Below are positions 22,346 to 29,716 of a stretch of DNA of 29,716 nt, one piece after another. Origin of the DNA: Pseudomonadota bacterium (GTDB lineage: Bacteria; Pseudomonadota; Gammaproteobacteria; Xanthomonadales; Xanthomonadaceae). The DNA is taken from NCBI GenBank assembly GCA_023395465.1, contig JAEWZE010000155.1, positions 1-29,716 on the forward strand, given 5' to 3'. Numbering within the stretch: the stretch's first letter is position 1; every line of letters begins with the position of its first letter. Position numbers and translations under genes: made by a program. Below the pieces are notes generated by a model. The model had not been told where the DNA came from, searched no databases, and worked only from the letters and a program-made list of their open reading frames with translations.

Positions 22346-22892
22346 GGGCTTCCTGCTTGATGTAGTGGTAGGCCGCGAACAGCGCGGCGATGGAACGGCC
22401 CTCGGAAAAATCCTCGCGCAGGGCGAGTTCGCCCAGCGCATCGAAGCGCCACGGGACCACTTCGAGTTCCTCGGGTTCGTCGCCGGGCAGGCGTTCGGGA
22501 TACAGGTCGCGCGCCAGCACCACCGTGGTTTCGTGGCTCATGTAGACCGGGGCCAGGGTCAGGGTGCGCACCACGTCGAGGCGGCGCGCGCCGTAGCCGG
22601 CCTCCTCCTTCAGCTCGCGGTCGGCCGCCTGCAGCGGGGTCTCACCCGCATCGACGCGACCCTTGACCAGGCCCAGCTCGTAGCGATGCAGGCCGGCGGC
22701 GTATTCGCGCACCAGCAGCACGGTGTCGTCGTCGAGCAGCGGCACCACCGCGACGGCGCCGTGGCCGCGGCCGCGCAGGCGTTCGAACTGGCGGCGCTCG
22801 CCGTTGCTGAATTCCAGGTCCATCCGCTCCATGCGGTAAGGACCGGCGTCATGCTCGGTGATGCCGTGGATCGTCGGCAGGCGGCGGCTCAT
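22338..22892 (-). CDS. nudE: ADP-compound Nudix hydrolase NudE
   Basis: A 184-residue Nudix enzyme that cleaves ADP-ribose, NADH, Ap3A and similar ADP derivatives. The complete Nudix box is present: Gly78, Glu84, Arg92-Glu93, Glu96-Glu97 and Gly99 (GRVDAGE then RELKEEAGY). The stretch YELGLVKGRVD before it and LTLAPVYMSHETTVVLARDL after it are typical of NudE; the C-terminal EDFSEGRSIAALF also matches. Start ATG 22892, with GGAG about ten bases upstream. It is divergent from bioA with only 38 bases between start codons, and its end overlaps the cysQ start by up to eight bases. Confidence 0.93.
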   Translation of the reverse strand: MSRRLPTIHGITEHDAGPYRMERMDLEFSNGERRQFERLRGRGHGAVAVVPLLDDDTVLLVREYAAGLHRYELGLVKGRVDAGETPLQAADRELKEEAGYGARRLDVVRTLTLAPVYMSHETTVVLARDLYPERLPGDEPEELEVVPWRFDALGELALREDFSEGRSIAALFAAYHYIKQEARA

Positions 22893-22918
22893 GACGCCGC
22901 TCCGGAGGGCTCAGGGGC

Positions 22919-22924
22919 GATAAT
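22919..22924 (+). promoter_or_regulatory. Candidate -10 box of bioA, shared gap with nudE
   Basis: GATAAT ends six bases before the bioA ATG, a spacing that would start transcription at or next to the ATG. The GGAGG just after it (22925-22929) could serve as a ribosome site only if transcription began further upstream. Read on the other strand the same patch gives CATTAT, four of six matches, so it may also serve nudE. No good -35 box is visible on either side. Confidence 0.35.
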
Positions 22925-22930
22925 GGAGGC

Positions 22931-24322
22931 ATGTCCAATCACGATGGTCCCATTCTAGACGAGGCCGACCACTGGCGTTCGCGCGACCTGGCCGTGCTCT
23001 GGCATCCCTGCACGCAGATGCGCGAGCACCCCGACGTGCTGCCGCTGCTGCCGGTCGCGCGCGGCGACGACGCCTGGCTGGTAGGCCACGACGGCAGCCG
23101 CACGCTCGATGCGGTGAGCAGCTGGTGGGTCAACCTGCACGGCCACGCCGAGCCGCGGATCGCCGCGGCCATCGCCCGCCAGGCGGGGACGCTGGAACAG
23201 GTGATCCTGGCCGGCTGTTCGCATCCGCCCGCGGTGGAGCTTGCCGAGCGGCTGCTGGCGCTCGCCCCGCGCCAGGCCGGACGCGAGCCGCTGGCCAGGG
23301 TGTTCTATGCAGACAACGGCTCGGCCGGGATCGAGGTCGCGCTGAAGATGGCGTTCCACTGGTTCCGCAACCGTGGCGACGAACCGCGCCGCACGAAGTT
23401 CGTGGCGCTCCAGAACGGCTACCACGGCGAGACCATCGGCGCGCTGTCTGTGGGCGACATCCCGCTGTACCGGCGCATCTACGCGCCGCTACTGCTGGAG
23501 TCGGTATTCGCGCCCTCGCCCGACGCCTGGTTCGCGCGCGAAGGCCAGGGCGCGCAGGCCTGCGCCGAAGACGCCGCCGACGCCCTGGCACACCTGCTCG
23601 ACGAACACGCCGGCGAGATCTGCGCGCTGGTGCTCGAACCGCTGGTGCAGTGCGCCGGCGGCATGCGCATGCACCACCCCGCCTACCTGCGGCGGGCGCG
23701 CGAACTGTGCGACGTGCACGGCATCTTCATGATCGCCGACGAGATCGCGGTGGGATTCGGGCGCACCGGCACGATGTTCGCCTGCGAGCAGGCCGGCGTC
23801 ATGCCTGACCTGCTGTGCCTGTCCAAGGGCCTGACGGGCGGCTTCCTGCCGCTGGCGGCGGTGCTGTGCACGCAGGCGATCTACGAGGGCTTCCTCGACG
23901 ATACGCGCGAGCGCGCCTTCCTGCATTCGCACAGCTACACGGGCAATCCGCTGGCCTGCGCCGCGGCGCTGGCCTCGCTGGACATCTTCGACGCCGATGG
24001 CGTGCTCGACCGCAATCGCCGGACGGCGGCGCGCATGGCCGAACTGGCCTCGCCGCTGGCGGCGCATCCGCATGTGGCCGACGTGCGCCAGACCGGGATG
24101 ATCCTCGCCTTCGAACTGTGCGAGGGCGGGCGCAGGGACCGGCCCTTCGACCCCACGCGCCGCGTCGGCCTGCATGCCTACAGGCATGCGCTCGAACGCG
24201 GCGTCCTGCTGCGTCCCCTCGGCGACGTGCTGTACTGGATGCCGCCCTACTGCATCGACGATGCGCAGCTGGACCTGCTGGCCGACGTCACCCGGTCCGC
24301 GATCGAGGCGGCGACCGCATGA
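22931..24322 (+). CDS. bioA: Adenosylmethionine-8-amino-7-oxononanoate aminotransferase BioA
   Basis: A 463-residue PLP enzyme of biotin synthesis that uses S-adenosylmethionine as amino donor to make 7,8-diaminopelargonate from KAPA. Conserved blocks: LWHPCTQM at 23-30, DAVSSWWVNLHGH at 60-72, the cofactor region YADNGSAGIEVALKMA at 126-141, NGYHGETIGALSVGD, the PLP-ring aspartate in MIADEIAVGFGRTG (Asp270) and the Schiff-base Lys299 in LCLSKGLTGGFLPLA. HSYTGNPLACAAALASL follows. The length is slightly above E. coli (429). The ATG at 22931 sits right after GGAGG and a -10-like box. It is followed after 88 bases by rsmE; other biotin genes are not in the window. Confidence 0.96.
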   Translation: MSNHDGPILDEADHWRSRDLAVLWHPCTQMREHPDVLPLLPVARGDDAWLVGHDGSRTLDAVSSWWVNLHGHAEPRIAAAIARQAGTLEQVILAGCSHPPAVELAERLLALAPRQAGREPLARVFYADNGSAGIEVALKMAFHWFRNRGDEPRRTKFVALQNGYHGETIGALSVGDIPLYRRIYAPLLLESVFAPSPDAWFAREGQGAQACAEDAADALAHLLDEHAGEICALVLEPLVQCAGGMRMHHPAYLRRARELCDVHGIFMIADEIAVGFGRTGTMFACEQAGVMPDLLCLSKGLTGGFLPLAAVLCTQAIYEGFLDDTRERAFLHSHSYTGNPLACAAALASLDIFDADGVLDRNRRTAARMAELASPLAAHPHVADVRQTGMILAFELCEGGRRDRPFDPTRRVGLHAYRHALERGVLLRPLGDVLYWMPPYCIDDAQLDLLADVTRSAIEAATA

Positions 24323-24410
24323 GGCCGTCGACGGCGCCACGTCCGCGACCGGCCCGCGCCGCGGCGAACGACCCGGCGCGCACCGGTCCGCACCTTCCGG
24401 GGCCGCGCCC

Positions 24411-25163
24411 ATGCGACTGACCCGGACCCACGTCGACCTGCCTCTCGTTCCCGGCGCGCGGCTGCGCCTGCCCGAGGAGGCGGCTGCCCACCTGCTGCGC
24501 GTGCTGCGCCTGCGCGACGGCGATGCCTGCGTGCTGTTCAACGGCGACGGGCACGACTACGACGCGCGCATCGCCAGCGCGGACAGGCGCGGCGGCGAGG
24601 TGGAGGTACTCGAGCGGCGCGCGGTGGACAACGAATCCCCGCTGCGCATCACCCTGCTGCAGGGCATCGCCCGCGGCGAGAAGATGGACCTGATCCTGCA
24701 AAAGGCCACCGAGCTGGGCGTGAGCCGGATCGTGCCGGTGGACGCCGAGCGCACCGAGGTGCGGCTGGAAGGCCCACGCCTGGCCAAGCGTCTCGCGCAC
24801 TGGCGCGGGGTGGTGTCGGCGGCCTGCGCGCAGTGCGGGCGGGCGCGTCTGCCGGACGTGGCCGATCCGGTCGACATCGGCGGCATTGGCGACGCGGCCG
24901 CGGATGCGGCGCTGAAGCTGACCCTGGATCCGGCAGGAACGCATGCGCTGTCGACCCTCGCGGGCCTGGTGCCGGGCGGCGGACCCGGCGGCATCGCATT
25001 CGCCATCGGCCCGGAAGGCGGATGGGCGCCCCGCGACCGCGAGCATCTGCGCGCGGCCGGTTTCGAAGGCTTGCGGCTGGGTCCGCGGATCCTGCGGACC
25101 GAGACCGCCGGACTGGCGGCGATCGCCGCCCTGCAGTCGCTGTACGGCGACCTGCGCGGCTGA
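24411..25163 (+). CDS. rsmE: 16S rRNA (uracil(1498)-N3)-methyltransferase RsmE
   Basis: A 250-residue SPOUT methyltransferase. An N-terminal PUA-like domain opens MRLTRTHVDLPLVPGARLRL and includes HLLRVLRLRDGD; the knotted catalytic domain begins near LRITLLQGIARGEKMDLILQ, continues KATELGVSRIVPVDAER and shows the SAM-binding knot FAIGPEGGWAPRDRE and LRLGPRILRTETAGLAAI near the C terminus, all strong RsmE marks. The ATG at 24411 is the natural start; the 88 bases back to bioA show no ribosome site better than a run of G. The stop is two bases from the stop of the converging CheW-domain gene. Confidence 0.95.
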   Translation: MRLTRTHVDLPLVPGARLRLPEEAAAHLLRVLRLRDGDACVLFNGDGHDYDARIASADRRGGEVEVLERRAVDNESPLRITLLQGIARGEKMDLILQKATELGVSRIVPVDAERTEVRLEGPRLAKRLAHWRGVVSAACAQCGRARLPDVADPVDIGGIGDAAADAALKLTLDPAGTHALSTLAGLVPGGGPGGIAFAIGPEGGWAPRDREHLRAAGFEGLRLGPRILRTETAGLAAIAALQSLYGDLRG

Positions 25164-25165
25164 CC

Positions 25166-25636
25166 TCAGGCGGCCAGCGCGCCGCGCAGGGCCAGTTCGA
25201 TGCCGTCGATGTCGGGCACCAGCGCGGCTTCGTCATTGAAGCGCACATGCGCGAGCACGCCCGGCTCGAGCGACGTGCCGTCCGCGTCCGCGTCGGCCGA
25301 CAGGCGATCGCGCGACACCGTCACCAGGCGCGGGAAGCCCCGCGTCAGCAGCGCGAAGTACGGCATGGTCGCCTGCCCGCCGAGGGTCTTGAGCACCACC
25401 ACCTTGTGGCCGAGCCCGCCCTGTTCGCGACCGTGGCCGCTGAACGGCGCGAAGGCCACCAGCGGCAGCCGCCAGCCACGCCAGCGGATCGTGCCCAGCA
25501 GCCAGTCGGGCGCATCGTCGACCGGGTCGGGTTCGGCGTAGGACAGCACTTCGGAAATGGTGGCGTTCGGCAACAGCAGGCGCGCGGCTTCGGTCTGGAT
25601 CAGCACGGCGCGGATGTCGGCAGGGGCGATGTTCAT
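25166..25636 (-). CDS. CheW-domain scaffold protein of the Chp/Pil chemosensory cluster (ChpC-like)
   Basis: A 156-residue single CheW domain. The pattern is typical: LIQTEAARLLLPNATISEVL at 13-32, then WLLGTIRWRGWRLPLVAF at about 45-62 (in other CheW proteins the strand before the P-loop-like turn), HKVVVLKTLG, a variable acidic segment and a C-terminal LVPDIDGIELALRG. CheW proteins couple receptors to the CheA kinase. Its ATG overlaps the stop of the CheB-like gene by one base pair set (ATGA at 25636), and the order kinase, CheB-like, CheW-like matches chpA-chpB-chpC of Pseudomonas. It ends head-on with rsmE, two bases apart. Confidence 0.85.
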   Translation of the reverse strand: MNIAPADIRAVLIQTEAARLLLPNATISEVLSYAEPDPVDDAPDWLLGTIRWRGWRLPLVAFAPFSGHGREQGGLGHKVVVLKTLGGQATMPYFALLTRGFPRLVTVSRDRLSADADADGTSLEPGVLAHVRFNDEAALVPDIDGIELALRGALAA

Positions 25637-27351
25637 CACGGCATCCCGTTCGGATCGGTGGAGGGGCGCTCGCCCGACGCGGGCCAGCAGGCCAGCAGCC
25701 TGGCGGCCAGTTCGGCCGGGCTGCCGTGCGCGGCGCCGGCCTCGATCGCCGCTCGCGCGGCGGCCGGATCGTAGCAACCCTCGTCCGGCGTCTGGCCCAG
25801 CACCAGGCCGGCCCAGGCACCACCCGTCACCGCCGGCACCAGCGCGGCATCAGCACCGGACAGGAACACGACCGCGCTGTCGTCGGCCGGCAGCAGCGCA
25901 GGCTCCAGCGGTTGGCCGGCTTCGAAGGCCCAGCCCGGTCCCGCTTGGCGGATGCCCAGTCCCGGCGGCACGAAATGGATGCTGCCCTCCGTGGCCCGCT
26001 CGCCGGCATCGGCCACGCCCACCGGTGCAGAGGTCGCGCGCGTCATCTGCTTGACCAGCCGGTCGTAGCGGCCGCCTTCCAGCGGCAGCCGGATCAGGAT
26101 CGCCTTGGGGAAGCCGGCCGGCAGCGCGGCCAGCAGCTGGCGCACCGCGTCCGGCCCGCCCAGTCCGGCCTCGATCAGCACCAGGCCGGGCGGCTTGCCG
26201 TTGCCGTAGCTGTCGGCATCGAGCAGCGACAGGCCCGCACCCAGCGTCTCCAGGTCGAACGTGCGCGCGGGCTTGTCCGCCGCCACGGGCGCGACCGGCA
26301 CGTGGTCGTCCTCGACCAGGCTGAGGCTGGAGAAATCGAACCGGTCCGGCGCAGGCGCGGAGTCCTGCGGGGCGGCCGGACCGGCATCGGCATCGGCGTC
26401 GGCCACCTCCGCGTCGACCGCGTTGTCGGTCGAATCCTCCACGCCTTCTGCGGGAATCCGTGCGCCGGCTGCCTGCGCGGCGAGGAATTCCTCGATTCCG
26501 CCCGGCGTGTCCTCCGCCTGTCCGGCGCGGCTGAAGCGCTCCGGGTCGAAGGAGAGGCCATCGGGATCGGTGGCGTCGCCTTCGTCGATCGACAGGGTCA
26601 GGGATTCGAAATCCAGGACGTCGAGGGCGTCCGACGTCTGTGTGGCGACGTCGTCGGCCTGTACCTCGCCGACTGGCGTCCACTCCAGCGGCGCGTCGGG
26701 TTCGAGGCCCGCGTCGTCGCCGACGGATGCAGCCGCATGCGCGAAACCGGCGTCGCCCTCTCCGGAACCGGCCGATCCGGTTGCCGCGCCGGCATCTGGA
26801 TCGGCGACGGTGTCCAGCGTCCACTCCGGCGTCGCGTCCGCAGCCGCCAGGCCTTCCAGCCCGTCCTGGGGCACGTCGCCGGCGTGATCCTGCGCCTCGT
26901 CCGTAAGCGCGACGATGGCATCGTCGAAATCGACGCGGACCGGCTGCGCCGGCATCGGTTCCGCGGTGAGCTGCAGGTCGTCGACCACTTCCGCGCCGGC
27001 CGGCAGCACATCGTTGTGGCGATGCAGCTTGGCCGACAGGTGGCGCAGCCAGCGCGCCGCATCCCAGCCGCTGCGCTGCGCGGCCTGCTCGGCCTCTTCG
27101 AAGATGACCATGTAGCCGGGGTCGGCCAGTACGTCCTCGAAGCGCTCGATCGCGTCCTCGATCGCCGGCTCCAGCGCCACCAGCACCGCCTGCGGCTGCG
27201 CCTGGCGGACCTGCGCGGGATCGGCCTGCATCGGGTCGGCCACCAGCACCACCTCGGCGCCCGCCTCGCGCAACGCACCGGCGATGCGCTCGCAGGCATC
27301 GCCGGCCCGGGCCAGCAGGGCGACGCGGGGCGCGACCTCACTCGCGGCCAT
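25636..27351 (-). CDS. CheB-like protein at the chpB position, apparently degenerate
   Basis: A 571-residue protein. Residues 8-125 look like a receiver fold (RVALLARAGDACERIAGALREA) but lack the acidic pair after strand one, and have Ala59 where VLLD would place the phospho-acceptor Asp. Residues 150-370 are a low-complexity Asp/Ala/Glu-rich linker. Residues about 385-555 align by eye with the CheB methylesterase domain: PGLVLIEAGLGGPDAVRQLL against the IGASTGG region, then SAPVGVADAGER, GSIHFVPPG and AAARAAIEAGAAH. The catalytic Ser is Gly396, and the His of the QHMP motif is not conserved (AILIRLPLEGG). The Asp may survive in FLSGADAAL. It starts inside the kinase gene (14-base overlap) and its stop overlaps the CheW gene. 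Position says ChpB; the residues argue against esterase activity. Confidence 0.8.
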   Translation of the reverse strand: MAASEVAPRVALLARAGDACERIAGALREAGAEVVLVADPMQADPAQVRQAQPQAVLVALEPAIEDAIERFEDVLADPGYMVIFEEAEQAAQRSGWDAARWLRHLSAKLHRHNDVLPAGAEVVDDLQLTAEPMPAQPVRVDFDDAIVALTDEAQDHAGDVPQDGLEGLAAADATPEWTLDTVADPDAGAATGSAGSGEGDAGFAHAAASVGDDAGLEPDAPLEWTPVGEVQADDVATQTSDALDVLDFESLTLSIDEGDATDPDGLSFDPERFSRAGQAEDTPGGIEEFLAAQAAGARIPAEGVEDSTDNAVDAEVADADADAGPAAPQDSAPAPDRFDFSSLSLVEDDHVPVAPVAADKPARTFDLETLGAGLSLLDADSYGNGKPPGLVLIEAGLGGPDAVRQLLAALPAGFPKAILIRLPLEGGRYDRLVKQMTRATSAPVGVADAGERATEGSIHFVPPGLGIRQAGPGWAFEAGQPLEPALLPADDSAVVFLSGADAALVPAVTGGAWAGLVLGQTPDEGCYDPAAARAAIEAGAAHGSPAELAARLLACWPASGERPSTDPNGMP

Positions 27352-29716
27352 GCGAGACCTTCAGCAGTTCATGCACGTTGCGCATCAGCTCGGGCTCCTG
27401 GTACGGCTTGCCGAGGTAGCGGTCCACGCCCAGGTCGAACGCGCGCTGGCGGTGCTTCTCGCCGGTACGCGAGGTGATCATCATGATCAGCACGTCGCGC
27501 AGGCGCGGATCGGCCTTCATGTGCTTGGCCAGCTCGTAGCCGTCCATCCGCGGCATCTCGATGTCGAGCAGCATCAGGTCGGGTACGCGCTCGTCCATCC
27601 GCTCCAGCGCATCGAGGCCGTCCTTCGCGGTCAGGACCTCGAAGTTGTGGCGCTCGAGCACGCGGCCGGTGACCTTGCGCATCGTCACGGAGTCGTCGAC
27701 CACCATCACCAGCGGAACGCGGCGGCGCTCGACCTGCTGCGGCTCCGGCGCCGCTTCGCGCGGCAGCACCGCGTGGCGACGGGCCAGCGGCGCGACGTCC
27801 AGGATCACGACGACGCTGCCGTCGCCCATGATCGTGGCGCCGAAGATGCCGGGGATCGAGGCGACCTGCGGACCGACCGGCTTCACCACGATCTCGCGGC
27901 TGCCGATGATCTCGTCGACCGCCACCGCGGCGCGCAGTTCGCCCGAGCGGACCAGCAGCAGCGGCATCTGCAGGTGGCCCTCGGCGCGCGCCGGGGCGTG
28001 GCCCACGAGCTGGCCGAGGTCGTGCAGCGCGTACTCTTCTCCGCCGTAGGGATAGGCGGCGTCGCCCGAGGCCAGCAGCCCGCGCTCGATGCGGCCCACG
28101 CCGCGTACCGAGGCGATCGGCACCGCGAACTGGGTTTCGCCGATGCGCACGAACACCGCCTGGGTGACCGCAAGCGTCTGCGGCAGGCGCAGGGTGAAGC
28201 TGGTGCCCTCGCCGCGGCGGGTGGCGATGTCGAGCGAACCGCCGAGCTGGCGGACCTCGCTGGCGACCACGTCCATGCCGACGCCGCGACCCGCCAGTCG
28301 GCTGACCTCGTCGGCCGTGGAGAAGCCCGGCTCGAAGATCAGCATGTCCAGGTCGCCATCGCTGAGCACGGCGCCCGCGCGTACCAGCCCGCGGTCCTCG
28401 CCGCGGCGGCGGATCGCGTCACGATCCAGACCCGAACCGTCGTCGCCGATCTCCAGCACCACTTCGGAACCTTCGCGGCGGACCGCGATGCGCACCGTGC
28501 CTTCCTCGGACTTGCCGGCGCCGCGGCGCCGCTCGGGCGACTCGATGCCGTGCGCCACCGCGTTGCGCAGCATGTGTTCCAGCGGCGCGGTCATGCGCTC
28601 GAGCACGTTGCGGTCCAGCTCGCCCTGCGAACCGTCCAGCTTGAGCTGCACCTGCTTGCCCGTTTCCGACGCGGCCTGGCGCAGCACCCGGCGCAGGCGC
28701 GGGACCAGTGCGTCGAACGGCACCATGCGCGTGCGCATGAGGCCTTCCTGCAGGTCCGAGCTGACCCGCGACTGCTGCAGCAGCAGGGTCTCGTACTGCC
28801 GGGTCAGGTCGTCGAGCGTCTGCTGCAGGCTGGTCATGTCGGCCGCGGATTCGCCCAACGCGCGCGAAAGCTGCTGCAGGTTGGAGAAGCGGTCGAGTTC
28901 CAGCGGGTCGAAGGTCAGGTCGCGTGCGTCGCTTTCGCGCTGGTAGCGGGCGATGATCTGCGCTTCGGTCTCGATGTCCAGGCGGCGCAGCTGGTCGCGC
29001 AGGCGCGTGTTGGTCTGCTCCATCTCGTTCATCGCCGAGCGGAACGCACCCAGCTGCTGCTCGAGACGGGCGCGGTAGATCGCGACTTCGCCCGCGTAGG
29101 TGACCAGGCGGTCGAGCAGGTCGGCGCGGATGCGCACCTGCTCCTGGGGCGCGCGGATCGCGGTGTCCTCGTCGGCACCGATCTCCGGAAGCGGCGTCGA
29201 CAGCGGCGCCAGCTCCGGCTTCGGCGCGGCCGGTGCCGCAACGGAGGTCGCGTCTTCCGCGGCCAGCAGCGTGCGGCCGCGGGCCAGCGCGTTGAAGGCG
29301 TCGATCAGCGCCTGCGGCATCGCGATCGCGCGCCGCTCCCCGACCCGCGTGACCATCGCATGCAGGCGATCGAAGCCGCCTTCCAGAAGGCCGATGCCGG
29401 TGCGGTCGAGCTCGCAGCGCTGTTCGACCACCGCCTCGAGCAGCGACTCCATGGCGTGGCCGAGCTCGCCGATGGTGAACACGCCGGCCATGCGCGCGCC
29501 GCCCTTGAGCGTATGCAGGTCGCGCTGCAGGGCGATCAGCGGTTCGCGCGCATCCGGCGATTCGCGCAGCTGGGTGAGCGCGGTGTCGGAATGGTCGAGC
29601 AGGTCGCCGCTTTCCTCGAGGAAGATGTCGAGCAACTCGATATCCAGCCTGGAGGTGTCGAACGGTTCGTCCGGATCCTCGCTGGCCAGGACGCGCGCCA
29701 GCAGCGCGGCCACGGC
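27338..29716 (-). CDS. chpA: ChpA/PilL-type CheA hybrid kinase, C-terminal part (runs off the window)
   Basis: The open frame extends through the window edge, so the start and an unknown N-terminal part are outside; about 793 residues are seen. In order (counting from the Met at 29713): an Hpt domain, LDIELLDIFLEESGDLLDH with phospho-acceptor His67 in DLHTLKGGARM; an Ala/Pro linker; the CheA dimerisation helices (about 195-330); the ATPase with LRNAVAHGIESPERR, IGDDGSGLD, FEPGFST and GRGVGMDVV; a CheW-like regulatory domain from about 510 (FVRIGETQFAVPIASVRGV); and a C-terminal receiver with VVDDSVTMRK and phospho-acceptor Asp in LMLLDIEMPRMDG. This architecture, with several Hpt domains upstream, is that of ChpA/PilL, which controls type IV pilus extension and twitching. 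All kinase residues look intact. Confidence 0.92.
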   Translation of the reverse strand, partial: AVAALLARVLASEDPDEPFDTSRLDIELLDIFLEESGDLLDHSDTALTQLRESPDAREPLIALQRDLHTLKGGARMAGVFTIGELGHAMESLLEAVVEQRCELDRTGIGLLEGGFDRLHAMVTRVGERRAIAMPQALIDAFNALARGRTLLAAEDATSVAAPAAPKPELAPLSTPLPEIGADEDTAIRAPQEQVRIRADLLDRLVTYAGEVAIYRARLEQQLGAFRSAMNEMEQTNTRLRDQLRRLDIETEAQIIARYQRESDARDLTFDPLELDRFSNLQQLSRALGESAADMTSLQQTLDDLTRQYETLLLQQSRVSSDLQEGLMRTRMVPFDALVPRLRRVLRQAASETGKQVQLKLDGSQGELDRNVLERMTAPLEHMLRNAVAHGIESPERRRGAGKSEEGTVRIAVRREGSEVVLEIGDDGSGLDRDAIRRRGEDRGLVRAGAVLSDGDLDMLIFEPGFSTADEVSRLAGRGVGMDVVASEVRQLGGSLDIATRRGEGTSFTLRLPQTLAVTQAVFVRIGETQFAVPIASVRGVGRIERGLLASGDAAYPYGGEEYALHDLGQLVGHAPARAEGHLQMPLLLVRSGELRAAVAVDEIIGSREIVVKPVGPQVASIPGIFGATIMGDGSVVVILDVAPLARRHAVLPREAAPEPQQVERRRVPLVMVVDDSVTMRKVTGRVLERHNFEVLTAKDGLDALERMDERVPDLMLLDIEMPRMDGYELAKHMKADPRLRDVLIMMITSRTGEKHRQRAFDLGVDRYLGKPYQEPELMRNVHELLKVSHGRE

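Noticed and set aside
29711..29713. GTG near the right edge as a start of the CheA-type kinase
   Set aside because: The frame stays open to the edge and the protein begins mid-region before an Hpt domain; ChpA/PilL kinases are much longer, so the true start is outside.
1..29716. CRISPR arrays, tRNA or rRNA genes, insertion sequences, attachment sites, replication origin
   Set aside because: No regularly spaced repeats, no cloverleaf or rRNA-like segments, no transposase or integrase sequence and no DnaA-box cluster noticed on reading both strands.

Overview
The window is a high-GC (about 70% by eye) chromosomal stretch whose protein sequences look like those of Xanthomonadaceae in the Lysobacter/Luteimonas/Xanthomonas group. 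LptD, RsmA, ApaH and the Chp chemotaxis proteins resemble Xanthomonas versions as I recall them; no search was run. I see no insertion sequence, prophage, CRISPR array, tRNA or rRNA. It is mostly core genome, 32 protein genes tightly packed with many 4-base stop/start overlaps, and only one gene-free gap above 300 bases (13282-13694).

Layout. 1-169: start of ubiH on the minus strand, leaving the window. 281-2387 (+): a DUF6580 membrane protein, a PduO-type cobalamin adenosyltransferase and a histone-deacetylase-fold hydrolase. 2468-9727 (+): the outer-membrane/RNA-maintenance cluster lptD-surA-pdxA-csaA-rsmA-apaG-apaH; csaA is an extra gene inside an otherwise classical order. 9784-12031 (-): lgt-thyA-folA, coupled by 4-base overlaps and converging on apaH. 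12114-13281 (-): dgkA then a TerC-family protein, closed by a strong hairpin. 13695-19271 (-): a response regulator, sensor kinase, MacA-like adaptor and split MacB-like ABC transporter (ATPase and permease as separate genes), read in that order. 19380-20470: a small DMT-type membrane protein (+), then a YnfA-family and an Mpo1-like membrane protein (-). 20534-22892 (-): mazG, cysQ, nudE, nucleotide housecleaning enzymes. 22931-25163 (+): bioA and rsmE. 25166-29716 (-): the 3' end of a Chp/Pil chemosensory cluster that normally controls type IV pili: the C-terminal part of a ChpA-type CheA kinase, a ChpB-position CheB-like protein and a CheW-domain protein.

How the genes fit together. SurA is the chaperone that delivers LptD, so the two are made from one coupled message; RsmA, ApaG and ApaH follow as in enterobacteria. 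ThyA and FolA are metabolically coupled (ThyA makes the dihydrofolate that FolA reduces). The two-component pair probably controls the MacAB-like exporter beside it, and the adaptor carries an unusual inserted helical segment with two LTxxQ-like motifs, as in Spy/CpxP periplasmic stress proteins.

Most notable observations: (1) the CheB-like protein of the Chp cluster appears degenerate in both halves, with no phospho-acceptor Asp in the receiver-like part and no catalytic Ser or His in the methylesterase-like part; (2) the LTxxQ-containing insertion in the MacA-like protein; (3) a possible functional link of the DUF6580 protein with cobalamin; (4) -10-like boxes placed exactly 6 bases before the ATG of apaG and bioA, which would give leaderless mRNAs; (5) hairpin plus T5 modules in the otherwise empty 13.3-13.7 kb gap. 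None of these is proof of a new system; each is given with a test.
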